Positions 1-11,824 of a DNA stretch of 64,000 bases are shown piece by piece. The notes under the pieces were generated by a model. It was not told the origin of the DNA and did not search any database. It saw only the letters and a program-made list of their open reading frames with translations. This DNA comes from Prostheceraeus crozeri (Eukaryota; Platyhelminthes; Polycladida; Euryleptidae). The DNA lies in the NCBI GenBank assembly GCA_907163375.1, contig CAJQUW010005703.1, forward strand, positions 1-64,000. Reading direction: 5' to 3'. The translations under genes and the position numbers were made by a program. Numbering within the stretch: position 1 is the first letter of the stretch; every line of letters starts with the position of its first letter.

Positions 1-1910
1 ACTTTATAAGTTATGCGGTAATGATATACTATAATTACATTAAATTTAGGTTTTAACAGGGTGACACCTGTTAAAACCTCCCCACACCCCGACCTGGTGC
101 CACCCTGAGTATATCGCATTTCAATACTGTTCCCAAAACAATACATTTTAGTGATCGCAAATGCCGTTGACAAACATGCACAAGTTAATCAACACATCTG
201 TCATGCATTGTTGTCTTACAAATTATTTGGAAGCATACATTGACTCTATGACACAATGTGAAGGACAATCTATATCAAATGTCGTATCGGAGTGTCGCGA
301 TGTCAGAACACAAACGAAGTGAATGTTACAAAAGCCTGCACACTGTTGACATAATTCTCAATTCTTCTCTTATTATTAGGATTGTTATCAGAGTCATTTG
401 TCGGTTTGCATCAGAGACATGGACGCTGACACAGAAGATGATAGAGCAATGGAAAGAGCAATGTTCAACATTACAGGAAGAGATTGATGGATAAACACGA
501 TCATAGAGTAAATATATTAGGTAGGGTGGTAACTCCACATTTATTAAATTCCCATTGTGTATACACTTTCGATTTTATTAAATGAACTCATGGGAGATGC
601 AGTCGGATTTGTTTCAAAAATATGAGATATACACATTTATGCAGTTTTGAAGAAATTACAACGGAGTTGACTGATCATGATAGCAAAGCAGAAGGAAATG
701 ATAATATTTTACAGATTGTCCGTGTCATGACAGCCTTGGAGAGGTAATATTCGTTAATTGGCAACTCGATGACCTGCTTTGCTTTCATGAATTAGAAATA
801 TGAAATTTCAGCCAAGAAAGCATAATAAGATGTCGACTTTTTCATGAAGACTTCCATTATGAAACGGATCATGAAGTTCCCTTGATGATCAGCTTAATTT
901 CCGCTTAGTTAGGATGCTTATTAGCAAAAATATTCATTCCTTTGATATCCAACTTGTTGCATACTACTTACATAGAGGAGTCATCTCGGTAGTATATAAA
1001 TTTTGAAAATTTTGAAAATTTTTAGAACTGCTCAAATAATTATTTGGACCACGGGAACGTAATCTCGCAAGAAACTGAATCTTTTCATATAAAAATTTTC
1101 ACTGTATACAGATACTTTTTTTGAGTCGACACTCTACCTACTGTATATATCACTACTCTATGAATTCAACCATAAGAAGCACCACCAAAGTAGACGACAT
1201 AATTCGCCATGTGGACAGTTCCACGTGAAAGCGGACAAGAAATGCAGAAAATAAAAATGAACTGTGAAACTAAAACCACTTGTTTCCCATTACTTCACGC
1301 TCTTAATTTTCTGAAAATACGAATGAAATGTTCAATAAAATAATTTCTATGGTAATTATCACTAATTTATAGATTGTATTATTAATTCATTTTAAATTAA
1401 AATACTTGTTCGAGCAAATTAATTAATCAGTGGTAATTTCACCACAGGCTTTCATCTTTCTGAAATAGCTATAAAACGGCCCATTGAATTACGTCCAAGA
1501 TATATAATTGATTTTGTCCATTACAAAGCGTGCGTTCGTAACGAAAAATCACTAATAAGCTCATACGTTGACAATGACAAACAACGATTCAAGGAAAACA
1601 ATAACAATCATCAAGTAAGGAATCATTTTTCGTCTACTCCGAAGAAAGTGAGTAAGGAATACGACACTATTTCCGAACCATTACAATTATATCAAATAAA
1701 CACTGCAATAAAGCTGCTGGGAACTGGACATAAGTAGGATTAATCTCTGATCTACGGTCTATACATGTATGTGCACAAACCTGCATATGTTTCCATTTTT
1801 CGATAATCTTGGTTCAGAGGCATTATAAATATTTTTTAAACGCCGTGTGATAATAAGTGCTTTTTCTGTGTAACTTGACGAAAAGTACGTTCGTAACAAA
1901 TGGAACTGCC
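1..1910. other. no recognised gene (SNX17 upstream or intron 1)
   Basis: AT-rich sequence with only short open frames (longest 78 codons at 258..494). None shows a domain I recognise. It is either the 5' flank or intron 1 of the SNX17 gene, whose first recognisable exon begins at 11632. I looked for a first exon encoding an N terminus of the MHFSIP type and did not find one. Confidence 0.5.
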
Positions 1911-2152
1911 CATACCAAGATCGGGAAATGGAGATGGGCAGGACATATTGCCAGAAGAAACTACAACCGATGGACCAAAAGGACTACGGATCGGACCCCA
2001 CGAAACGGATGGCGATCCAGGGGAAGACCGTGGGAGACAGACCTGCTATCTTAATGTTCAACAGTAAGAAGAGAGAAGCTCAGAACAGACGCAAGTGGAG
2101 ACAGCATGCCGAGGCCTTCGCCCTGCAGTGGGCTGAGAGCGGGCTATTCTGA
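1911..2152 (+). mobile_element. LINE 3' end fragment (RTE-like ORF tail)
   Basis: A plus-strand frame reads KWRWAGHIARRN then NRWTKR and RSRGRPW. This is the basic tail seen after the reverse transcriptase of many invertebrate LINEs (RW.GHIAR..NRW / GRP pattern). In a second frame, 2050..2152 gives a W..HAEAFALQWAES ending like the usual LGEAYVQQW terminus, so at least one frameshift lies between the two parts. No RT core is present upstream, so this is a 5'-truncated dead copy. The family call (RTE versus another apurinic-endonuclease LINE) is an inference from the motif style. Confidence 0.7.
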
Positions 2153-3118
2153 ATCGTGAATTGTCGGTTTAAGTGGCTAGAGAATCAGACTTAAAGATGT
2201 TGCATATAAATTATTGGTCTTATCGATGAGGTTTCTAGGATTAAAATTAGGAAGTCAATTTTCACCAGAAATGGGGTCAGTAATCTCGCAATATTGCCGT
2301 CTCCGTTGTGCTATCAGATTGAGAAAACATGGGACTGATTCGGATGTACACATCTACATTTATGGGGAAAATATATACTGTAACTGGAATTCTGCATTAG
2401 GAAATACTATTAATAGGATATCACCGTTTCAATGGGCAATTGACCAAACTTTGGAGTGAACTAGATATGCATGTGACAAAGCATTGTCAGGGTTTGCACT
2501 GCCCGTAATCCACTGCAGAGCGTACATTCTACAACAAGGCCACGGCTATGGTTTTGTTCTGTAAAGCACCTCGGATGCTTATGTAATTTTTTGCAGATAT
2601 TCGGTGGGTGGCTAGTAAAGTCCGGTTACTAGACGTGATGGCTATTCAATATTCAGCTTTAACTTAGCGTGATTATTAACAACTTATGAACGTTCATGAA
2701 CAATTACCGATCGATCAATTTGTTCCAAAATTAGTAAGAAAAAATTAGGAAGATTAAAATTGTAGCAGGAATACCTATAACTTGAGATCATCAACTTAAA
2801 CCGCATGAACCTCCATTTGTACCTGAAGATGATTACTGAATGGTAACAGAAAAAATGGTGTAATTTAACAGCAAATAATAGGATAATCGAGAGATCCTGA
2901 CCCCTTCCAACTCGAAACATATCATAGAAGAATTGTTATTGAATTTACTAATTTTTCCCACATTGCATGTACGCGTTAGTAGGAAGCACATTGCCGCAGT
3001 AGGTAGACGTCCAGTTACACTTATTATAGAAATCGTGATATATGTATCAGAAATTTGAAATCAACAACTCGCAATTCGATCCCGATCCCGAAATCTCGCG
3101 TCTTCGTTGTGTCAAACT
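2153..3118. other. no recognised feature
   Basis: Non-coding by inspection. Open frames at 2214..2459 (+) and 2684..2920 (-) have no recognisable motif and no splice-site context that would make them convincing exons. Confidence 0.45.
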
Positions 3119-3285
3119 CTACACCTTATCCATTTTTATTGCAGATATTTCCAAATCGATTTCAGATCTTTCCAAATGAATTTCAGACATTTCCAGATGG
3201 ATTTCTGATTTCTCCCATTGAATTTCAGATATCTTCAAAGTTGAGTCTCTGATAGATATCTGAAATCGCTTTGGAAAAGGTGTAG
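3119..3285. repeat. small foldback with internal short tandem repeats
   Basis: The ends are inverted: CTACACCTT at the left, AAGGTGTAG at the right. Each is followed inward by a related TTTCAGATAT/TTTCCAAA block. Between them an imperfect ~22-bp motif containing ATTTCAGA and TTTCCAAATGAA is repeated about four times. The block looks like a MITE-type or slippage-generated foldback. It has no coding meaning, although short frames cross it on both strands. Confidence 0.5.
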
Positions 3286-3333
3286 TATTAACACAGCATT
3301 CGAAATCCATTATTTGCCTTGCAGAATAATTGG

Positions 3334-3431
3334 TATTCTATGAAGCCGGAAGGGCAAGAAAATGTGGAAATCCGAGGCCACGCAGCGGACGAGGAATCCA
3401 AGATTTTCTTGCCCGCTGGACTCATAGAATA
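3334..3431. repeat. 98-bp hairpin element
   Basis: Terminal inverted repeats TATTCTATGA..CC and the complementary end TCATAGAATA are separated by about 40 bp. An inner pair, GGGCAAGAAAAT and ATTTTCTTGCCC, extends the pairing. The predicted structure is a long stem with a GC-rich loop. It lies immediately upstream of a hAT-like element, but its ends are distinct from that element's. Confidence 0.55.
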
Positions 3432-3454
3432 GCTTATCCTCTGACTCTGGTAAA

Positions 3455-4489
3455 CATAGAATTGGATAATAGTGCACTAGAATGGAAGTTTGATATCTTG
3501 CCCATGTGCAATGATGGCACATGGAAAAATCTATGGTTTGTAGATCTGCTTCGATCTAAAACATTGTATCATAGTGAAACTATTTGCCAAGTTGGTTGTG
3601 GAAGTTATTGACAGCAAATTGCAGGATTTTCATGAAGAGAATTGCAAGTGAGATTGCGGCATTGTTTCATATGAAATAGCCTACTTTTCCATGGATTAAT
3701 ATAGTGTGTCTATTTGTAGCAGTCACTGACAACTATTTTCCAATTTTTCAATATTGGAATGCGAATTAAAAATTGCTTCACAAAGTCATAATTGAAAGTG
3801 GTCGGTGTGCTGTTTGTAAGAACATCTGAAGAATTCACAGATAGAAAGTCTAATTATCGGATAATTTCTTCTTCAAGCGGATAAGAAACCTGGCGCTTTT
3901 CTGGAAAAAACACATTGAAAGTTTCTTTACCGACAGTCATTTCTCAAATAAATGAAATGTCGCTGGCACTTTTCAATTAATCATTGAATGACATATGTGA
4001 TATTTCGGATGCTGATATTCGAATGCATGTAGGGATTTTTAAAATTATTCAAATTTAGAGAGCAGGGGAGCCCTTTTAAGTAAAAAAAAATACTCTAAGA
4101 TTTCTTGGCCTCTGATTTCAAGCTGGAGTTATGTATGTTTTGTAAATCAACATTGCAAGTTGCATAAGAGTCTGATTACACTATTGAGAGATTATCGGAG
4201 TGATATTTCAAAATGATGAACGTACAGAACGTTTTGAAGGATTTCCTTCTTTGTCATCCTGTCGGCGCAGCATTTTGTAAATTCACTATTGCTTTTGAGC
4301 ACATGGTCTTTGGACAAGGGGCAACAATCCAGATCAAGAATTGGCCTGATAAATATAAAAGCCAATCAAAAAACATGGAAGGCAGATCGCACAAGTTACA
4401 TTTTGCCCCAACTAAGTTCCCCCGGCGTGTGCCATAATTTTCATGCAATTTCGATTCTAGGACTTTCTATGGTATTGTCAATTTCTATG
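3455..4489 (+). mobile_element. CATAG-ended hAT-like non-autonomous element, copy 1
   Basis: 1,035 bp. It is bounded by short inverted ends (CATAGAATTG / CAATTTCTATG) and by an 8-bp target duplication with two differences (CTGGTAAA at 3447..3454, ATGGCAAA at 4490..4497). The whole length is matched in reverse by 15545..16589, whose own duplication is perfect. Two independent sites with the same ends prove a transposing unit. The 8-bp duplication and CA-type ends suggest the hAT superfamily, but no transposase is recognisable, so it is probably non-autonomous. The imperfect duplication says this is the older copy. Confidence 0.75.
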
Positions 4490-4681
4490 ATGGCAAATGT
4501 CCAATAACTAATGTGATTATGTGAAAATTTATCTTGCCCTCCCTGAGGGACAATATGAAAAGTATTGGCCTGTGACATTTTTCACATGTCGGATTGCCTT
4601 CACGACTTTAGAGGATAATATAACAGCATTTGATTAGGAATTCGAGTGGGATCCCGAATAATAATAATAATAGAAGGATGA

Positions 4682-4843
4682 CCTCAGACTTCAACAATTT
4701 AATTACGAAAATTTGATAGCACCTGTCTGCGCTGCGTTTCACCCTACACTGAATTGTGAATGCGGCTCGGAATGGTCCAAACTAGCTTATGACATCTCGA
4801 ATGACTGAACAAGCTGAAGGACTGGAGAGCAGGTTGCTGTGTG
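4682..4843 (+). repeat. partial copy of the 6.3-kb foldback family
   Basis: Resembles 6334..6490. Both contain GCTGCGTTTC.CCCTACA followed by ATGCGGCTCGGAATGG and AAGCTGAAGGACTG. This copy is cut at its right side by insertion of the CACAG MITE at 4844. Confidence 0.6.
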
Positions 4844-5458
4844 CACAGAATTAGATTCATCTGCATGCACTTCGGTTTCCTAGAAAGGAAGGGTTGCATG
4901 TAACCTTAATATCGAAATGGCACATCACAGAATTAGACAACTTGCTCCTACTCGAATGGATAATTCGTGTATCGCTTGCTATTGGAAATGGCAAACAATA
5001 AGCTGTCAGCAGAGAACACCAGAGCCAGTAAGAGATGCGTACGTGCTGTGATATCACTTCGCACACACCAAAACACTAACTGGCTAAAACTGGCTAACGA
5101 TCGATTCAGTGTATGCACTATACAGTAAGAAATGCCGAGGAGAGGATGGTGAAATCGTCAGGTGAACTAATTTTCGTACGCCTGCTACTTTTTTTAATAA
5201 TGATCGGAAGGGCCAACATTATGAAGAAAACTTGTGCGCAATAATCTGAATTCTTCGAATCTGAAGGAATTGTGGCAATCGAAGCACTTTGCTGGAACTC
5301 ACATTAATCCGCAAGCGACGCACGACTTTTTTCCTATCTCCGTAGGGTATTAGGAATTCCTTTTTGCCCACTTAATAGGTTCCTCGATGTGCCGTCGATT
5401 TCGTATTAATCACACTTATAGCAAACCGAAGCAGATAAACAAAATATTTAATTCTGTG
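4844..5458 (-). mobile_element. CACAG-ended MITE, copy 1 (hAT-like)
   Basis: 615 bp with termini CACAGAATTA / TAATTCTGTG. It is flanked by an 8-bp target duplication with one difference (GCTGTGTG at 4836..4843, GCTGTGCG at 5459..5466). It is the reverse complement of 24637..25233 over its whole length. No transposase frame is seen, so it is a non-autonomous element. The 8-bp duplication points to hAT or another 8-bp superfamily. The open frame on the minus strand at 4857..5066 is an element-internal shadow also present in the other copy. Confidence 0.82.
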
Positions 5459-5466
5459 GCTGTGCG

Positions 5467-6333
5467 CTTATTGCACTAAAGGTAAATTCATTCTTGAGAT
5501 TCAATCGCAATTCTAGCGTAGATTTTGAAGCTAGATGCAAAGCCAATCTGGATTGAATTATGATTGAATCCGTCTTCAATGTCACTTTCATCTGGGGTCA
5601 AAAGCTTTTCAATCTACCGTGAAAACTTACGCTCAAGCGAGAATAGAATCATTTCCTATTTGAGCGTGAAGCTGCGCTCGAACGTGATCGTAGTATCAGA
5701 TATAGGATCGTTATCAGAGTTTATTTAACTCTTCTGTATTCTATACTCTTCGCCTTTGAAAACTTACATTCAGCGCTAACCAAAGCAGCAGGCTGTTTTT
5801 GCATTTGGTTTATTTGAGCTTTTAATAAATCCCGACTGGCGTGTCACGATATCCAACTGAAAATTGTTATTTTGCTAGCAATCAGAGGTTTAGGCATTCG
5901 TGATGTCTACAATCCTCTTCAATGACAAGTAATCAGCAAACCCCTTCATCTAAACATCTTCTAATGAGCTTCTTTCATTTTTTCTTCATCGAAATTGTCT
6001 CAATTCTCAGGTTTTTTTAAGTAAATATGCTCCTAGACAAGACTTGAATACATCGCCTCCAAAATCAGTGCTTTTAGATATCATTGCTTCCTAAAGCATT
6101 CATAGAAATCTTTTTCCAATCAAACTTTTTCACGTCATGAAGTATGAACGACATTTGAAGTGGCGTCAAAACAGAATCTAGATGCAATTTCAATCAAGAT
6201 CAGACATTAAAACTCAAGTATGAATCCATAAATAATGATGCAACGCCTAGCTCTTGTAGGCGTATAGAAGTAAATACCGAGAAAAGTCGGAATTTTTCAG
6301 ATTCTAGTTTGAAATTTAAAGAGAAAGATGTCG
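5467..6333. other. no recognised feature
   Basis: AT-rich sequence with no open frame over 60 codons. A few short motifs recur (for example GATTGAAT/ATTCAATC near 5490-5600), but I cannot delimit an element. Confidence 0.4.
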
Positions 6334-6575
6334 TCAGGCTTGAACAATTGAAGCACAACAATTCTTTGGCAGCCGTAGACGCTGCGTTTCGCCCTACAAG
6401 AGCTCGTCAATGCGGCTCGGAATGGCCCAAACTAGCTTAAAATATCTAGAAAGGCTGTACAAGCTGAAGGACTGCACAACAGGCTGCTCTGAGTTTGTTT
6501 ATCCTGGCTTTACCGTTTGGCGAAACGCAGCTTCTACGGCTGCCAAGGAATTGTGCATAATTTGTTCAAGTCTGA
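6334..6575. repeat. foldback element
   Basis: Left arm 6334..6393 and right arm about 6515..6575 are inverted copies. Key blocks are CTTGAACAA, TTTGGCAGCCGTAGA and GCTGCGTTTCGCC at the left, and GGCGAAACGCAGC, TACGGCTGCCAA and TTGTTCAAG at the right. The intervening ~120 bp is shared with 4682..4843. This is a MITE-like palindrome. The 72-codon frame crossing it (6410..6628) is not a gene. Confidence 0.7.
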
Positions 6576-7325
6576 GGACATCTTTCTATTCATTGCCCAG
6601 GCGAAGTGGCACTCTGCAATCTTCATGAAATTTAAATGCAGGGATTTTCTTCGCTCCAAAGTACATCTGCAAAGGCAAACTATATGAATGAACATTTGGA
6701 ATCATTGGAACATGTAAGTGGAATTTTCACTCATATTATGATATAACGAATTGTACAGCTGTCGCGTAATCGTTAACAGTTGAGTGCCACTCGATTGATT
6801 TGCTTTGCATTCATGTATGAACATGATATGATGCTAATGACGCTTTAGTCGAAGGTACAAGTAATTAGAAATTCATGAGTGAACTCAGCACTCGGTTTCA
6901 TGTGGAGTCATTGTATCAGCCATCTGTAAACACGCTCCATCTTTTGGATACCATTGCCGATGATGTTGGAACATGAAAGGTCATGCATTTAAGGAACGAA
7001 GACTGTGCTTGATTGTGCCTTGCCAGATATATTTCTCCATTTTATTGTCGTTGAGCAGCATGTTTGAAAATATGCAATTTGATGGGAAGCAGATCGAATT
7101 TTCAGTAAAAATGGGATTTTTGACAGAAATAAAAATACGACATCTGAAGCAGTCATCATCAGAATTGTATTTTCTAAATCATCGCATCTACTATGCCATA
7201 CAAAAATTCAAAATACATAGATAAAAGCACTGATAACTTATTTCTAAGTCTTACCGAATGAAATCGAAATCACTTATACTTAAAAAACTTATCTTAAAGC
7301 AATAAGAGACATCTTAACATATGAA
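6576..7325. other. no recognised feature
   Basis: No element ends or domains seen. The 83-codon frame at 6973..7224 has no recognisable motif. Confidence 0.4.
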
Positions 7326-7877
7326 CTAATCAAGCAACTTAGGTCTAACTGAGTCACTTTGTCCGTTGAGAGATGGTGAACGGAGTTTGATCAGCAGCAT
7401 TTCATAAATTAAAAGATCGTATCTGTTCAGGCACCTTCTTAAAATTCGGAAATTTGACAGTCGGATGTTCCTGTCGCCGTGTTGTTGCTGTTTGTGTCTA
7501 CCAATAGACGATGACCGTTGTTTGTGTTCTTCCACTCTCTCAAAGAAATGACGCGATGTGAAGCCGATACAACTTGCTTCACACAGGTTGCATGTATATT
7601 CGCAGACCACATCGTGGCTATTAATCAGAGGGGGCTTTGGAACTGATGATGCCATTAGGGATTTTATGCTTTGACTCTTGAATATTGGTGTAATGTTAGT
7701 ACAAATTTGTGAGTTGAACGAATTCAACTTTTTGCGCACAAAACTTTTGTAATATAGGATTTTCTTATTATTTTCTGATAGAGTGAGAAGGTCTAAATCT
7801 AGAACACAAACTTTGGCTCTTTCCAATGCTTGCGTTAGATCAGTGTTAGTGTAGTTGTAAGTTGCTTTAAAACTCAA
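7326..7877 (-). mobile_element. Penelope-like element fragment with GIY-YIG endonuclease end
   Basis: A minus-strand frame of 183 codons. Its second half has the layout of the C-terminal GIY-YIG-type endonuclease of Penelope-like retroelements: a cysteine pair (CEYTCNLCEASCIGFTSRHF), then RVEEHKQ, then a conserved leucine-rich tail ending in PSLNGQ. The reverse transcriptase that should precede it (at higher coordinates on this strand) is not recognisable, so the copy is 5'-truncated and broken. A separate RT fragment of the same class lies at 55.6 kb on the plus strand. The two are not adjacent parts of one copy. Confidence in the class is high; the subfamily is not determined. Confidence 0.8.
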
Positions 7878-10391
7878 TTATTTCAGTGATTTTTTAGTCG
7901 AAGAAAGAACTCAGCGTGATTAAATCGGGATTTGACCAGCTTAGTTTAGCGAAAATCTATAAGAACAACTTCTTAAGAATGTATAAAGTATACTGCGTAA
8001 CCTGAGAAGAGCTAACTGTCCTTAAAAGCTGATTTGTCGCTGTTACATGACTTCTATAAGATCTCTTTTATTATACACTGTATGCCTTTCCATCTTTTTG
8101 TAGCGTTCATAAAGGTTTGTTCCACAGACCTCAGCGAGTCGAACGTTATGCACACAGATTTTTGCAAAATGAGAGCCTTGAATATTTGTCAGATGCGGCT
8201 GATACCTTGTGCAAGACATTTTTTAATCAGATTGAGTCATCCTATCATCATGTTTTGGCCGTCAACATTTCTATTATTTTCTTTTGACATCCGCTTCCTC
8301 TTTATATATAATTATTTGATATATGTACATGACCGCTATACTGTCTCATGCTGTCACCGCTTCGTGAAACAATAAAACCATTCTATATATATGAAGTCGG
8401 AGACTGTCTTCTTATAAGTTAACTTGACAACGCTGATCGCAGACGACAAAATGGATCAAGAAGAATGTAATTACGATAGATTACTATCACATGCGTGATA
8501 CATGTGTAAGGAAGAAGAATAGTAATACTCTTCTTGTGTCACCTAGCAACCGAAGCAACAGAAGAATAATGCATAAGAGGAGATCCTAACCATGTAACAC
8601 CTACACGTATTAGAATAGACACTTGTTTAAACGCTCAAATGTGTACCCATTATAGAACGATGAGTCGCTAACTTCATCTATCAATTCAGCTGTTCACAGC
8701 TTTACGTAAATTCTCTCACTACGTAAGTCACAAACAACAGTATTTCCTTACTGACATCTGGAGAGGCCTCAGTGGCATGGAGGAAGAGCTTTACTTTGCC
8801 ATCTTTTGTTCTGGGACCAGAAGTGTAGATGAAGGTCATTCGAATTAGAAGTATTATAACGTCTCAGTGAAGTCTGACGATGTAAGCATGATTTATTTGA
8901 TCAAGATTTGTAATACATTTATCTAGCGGCTTACCAATGGTGACGTGATTTTTCATCAGAAATCCTCAGAGAGAATACTGAAATTCCCATGGGATTACTC
9001 AGCTTCGGCCCTTCGGTTAATTCGCCCCAGTGAAACATCAACAAGCACTGCATTCTTTCTTGTGCATTTGTTCACGCAATTTAACACACAAGGCTACTGA
9101 GAACAAATAAGAAATGATTTATCTTAAATTTCACAATGCTTCTTTGTGTATGACTGCAACTTAAACTGGAAGTTAAGTCGATGTTGAGAGATGTGAGCTA
9201 GTTGACCAGTCGTCGGGAGATCATTCTGTCATCAAAAGTAAGGTAGAAAAAAGTTCAAAGTTTTCTTAGCCTGTTTCAAAGGCTAATTGAATGTCATTGA
9301 TAGGCATGATTTCAAATTCAGAATTTTGCATGTTTCATTCCGTTAGACGTTTATGACTGACCTAAGACCGGCCCGAAGCCGGTCGAAAACCGACTTGAAA
9401 TTAGGCCTTTGCCGGTCTGATACCGGTGTTACACTTCTTACATTCCCCTTGCTCTCATTCTCTGGGCGGGAAGTGTTAGCTTAGAATTACTGAAAGAAAA
9501 ACATTTGCGATATTTTAGACGTTTGCCCTTAAGTTTTCATATTATTCAATTTCCCCTCTCTGTATCTTCAAAATGTTTGTTAACAAGATACAAACGGAAG
9601 ATACAATTGTGAGATACGGAAGCTTATGGCTTCTAGGAGACTTTATTCTGTTTGCACTTACATCTCTGCTAAACTTTAAACTGATTTAAAGATTCAAACT
9701 ATGACTTCCAGAAGAATTTTAACCTCTTTTTTCCGAGGGGACGGTTCCTTATGTACTTTTTCTGGTCGGCAATTGAGATGGGATAGGGTAGAATATCTTA
9801 ACACCGGCCTGCTGCTTCGTAAGCCGGTCTGAATGATGGCTCGGAATTTCTTTTTGTTTTCATCTTTCGCCTGAGATATCCGATGAAGCTTTGAGATTGT
9901 ACAACAAATTCGTGCGAGAGATTTGAGATGTTGACTCCACAAACAGACAATCGTCGCTTTGTTGATTTGTTTTGTTCTATTTTGAATATTTTGGACAATC
10001 GGAGCCAAAACTTCTCCATCTAATTTACGCTTGCACTCAGAAATTCTGTGCGCCCTTCTCTGCGCGCAGGAGTTTATAAACTGTCTATGTCGATAGGGAA
10101 ATAGAGATCTTAACGACACACAACTCTACAGACAGTGCCAGAACAGAAGCGTACATTTGAGAGATCTAGAATCAGTTAGTGTGTACAACTTATGCACTTG
10201 CACGCAGTAATGGGAATAATGCACTGAGAATTTAGCAGACACGATAATTGTTTGTCTGGTTACTCCTAAACTTACATGATCCAACCCGCCGTAATTTGAC
10301 GTTCCCTCAGAAGGTCATTTTTGATTTTAATAACAAGACAGTTGAATAGAAGTTATTTTATCAAAATGATTTGATATTTAGAGAGAAATTA
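7878..10391. other. no recognised gene
   Basis: About 2.5 kb without a convincing gene. The 113-codon frame at 8034..8375 (+) is T-rich and lacks motifs. The 141-codon frame at 9694..10119 (-) is Lys/Arg/Ser-rich with no domain I recognise. Around 9370-9430 and 9805-9830 the motif CCGGTC/GACCGG recurs in both orientations, possibly the worn ends of a short TIR element. Confidence 0.4.
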
Positions 10392-10447
10392 TTACACTGA
10401 CAAGGTGCCGTTGCCTAACTATTATCAGCCAATGGACGCCACTTTTC
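10392..10447 (+). repeat. 56-bp direct repeat, copy 1
   Basis: Starts TTACACTGACAAGG and ends CGCCACTTTTC. It is repeated with a single difference at 10825..10880, 433 bp downstream. Weaker similarity (TTTAAAACAATAAA.CATGT at about 10575 and 11370) suggests an older, larger local duplication in the same 1-kb stretch. Confidence 0.8.
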
Positions 10448-10824
10448 CCTGGGTACTGTCGTCATGACAACGTATGTCGGCACCGTTATCAACACAGTGT
10501 CACAATGTAGACAAACAGTATATTTATGTTTCGATGAATAATCACTTTGATTCACTCTGCTAAAACGAAACGTTTTAAAACAATAAAACATGTTTTTGTG
10601 TTTTATTTTTATTATTTTTAAACGCCATCAGTTTGTGACATTTTTTTTAAATGTCCAATCTATTGAGTGAGTTGCCAGCGTCATGACTGCTTTTAAGAAA
10701 CATAATACGTGGGTTAATCGGAGAGTTCTCGGACTGATGCTGTATTTTTTGTCGTGTGCTGTATAAATCAAAGCAAGAGATGCATTCCAGGAATGAAAAA
10801 TGTATTAAGAATTACAAAAAATTG

Positions 10825-10880
10825 TTACACTGACAAGGTGCCGTTGCCTAACTATTATCAGCCACTGGACGCCACTTTTC
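10825..10880 (+). repeat. 56-bp direct repeat, copy 2
   Basis: Second copy of 10392..10447. The near identity over 56 bp amid unrelated flanks implies a fairly recent duplication or gene-conversion event. Confidence 0.8.
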
Positions 10881-11631
10881 TTTAACTTTCGCTGAGAAAA
10901 TGAACTTGTATTAAGAATTTGAAGAGTTTTTATTAACTCTATATGTACCACATCATGGATCGCAATTTTCCGTTTTTTATGAAATAAGTCGTATGTAAAT
11001 ATTTCAAATTTATGCATTCAAACCCCGGATTTTCCCGATTTTCCGTTTTTTTCTTTGGTGAATTGCGATCACTGGACCACATCTTTGTGTTTTCTGTAGC
11101 TGGTCCCCTTAAAGAGTTATCACTGTATATCTAGATATTTATATAAGTAATATTGTGTAAGGAGCGAGTTTATCTGTGCGCACACATCACATGACACTCA
11201 TAACCAGTCATTATCATTCGTGGTGGCGCCAGGATCAATGCATGCCAAGATATCTACGCAACCTTGCATTGAATACCTTTTTATGAATATAGCTCACTGG
11301 TATGTTGATGAAGCTCAATGCAAAATTGTCATTTTGTTTCTCGGTTGTGCATAGAGCTAAAATGAAATGATTTAAAACAATAAAGCATGTAGAACATTGT
11401 TTTAAAAGGGTTTTTCAATATTTTTTGAACTCTAGTTATCCATATGTAGCACGTTTTTATCAGCAAGCATTACAGAGAGTGACAATGAACTAATAATCAA
11501 TCTCTATTTTGTTTTTCTAATAAACTTCCTTACTTGTAATGTGTAAAATTCGAAAATTGCAGTTATTAATTTGAAAATTCTCTCATTCATGTCAATTTGA
11601 ATATGTACCTATACTTTCTCCTTTGTTCCAG
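10881..11631. other. intron upstream of SNX17 exon 2
   Basis: AT-rich intronic sequence ending in a good acceptor: a pyrimidine-rich tract (TACTTTCTCCTTTGTTCC) followed by AG at 11630..11631. No other element recognised. Confidence 0.6.
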
Positions 11632-11824
11632 GTATTTCACATTCATTTGAATGGAGTGCGACATTCGTCCGTGCGATTTTCTCATCTTTACACGTTATGT
11701 GAAGAGATGAGAAGGGAATATAGTGCCTCTAATGTGCCATCTTTTCCACCAAAGAAAGTCTTTCAGTTAAATGCAAGGCAATTAGAAGAAAGGAAACAGC
11801 AGTTGGAGCGATTCCTACAAGGTG
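11632..11824 (+). CDS. SNX17: sorting nexin 17, exon 2 (PX domain)
   Basis: 193 bp, entering in phase 0 after CAG and ending in phase 1 before GTAAGT. It encodes most of a PX domain: FHIHLNGVRHSSVRFSHL matches the beta-strand and phosphoinositide-binding Arg region (SNX17 has a NIHVNGV..VRYSQL pattern). Next comes a C/L-rich helix with EEMRREY, the PPKK loop, then RKQQLERFLQ (family: RREQLEKYMQ). PX domains of this family bind PI3P on early endosomes, where SNX17 retrieves NPxY/NxxY-bearing cargo such as LRP1 and integrins for recycling. That role is family knowledge. What I see is the motif match and the splice sites. The exon with the start codon is upstream and was not located. SNX17 fits better than SNX27 because no PDZ precedes and the next exons are FERM-like in the SNX17 spacing. 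Confidence 0.92.

Noticed and set aside
3334-3431. tRNA gene in the GC-rich hairpin
   Set aside because: No A/B boxes or cloverleaf. The pairing is a simple long stem.
8034-8375. 113-codon plus-strand frame
   Set aside because: Phe/Ile-rich translation of T-rich DNA. It is next to a minus-strand Penelope-like fragment and likely antisense noise.
9694-10119. 141-codon minus-strand frame
   Set aside because: No recognisable domain, start or splice context. Composition is typical of chance frames, and no repeat copy or homologue can be argued from sequence alone.
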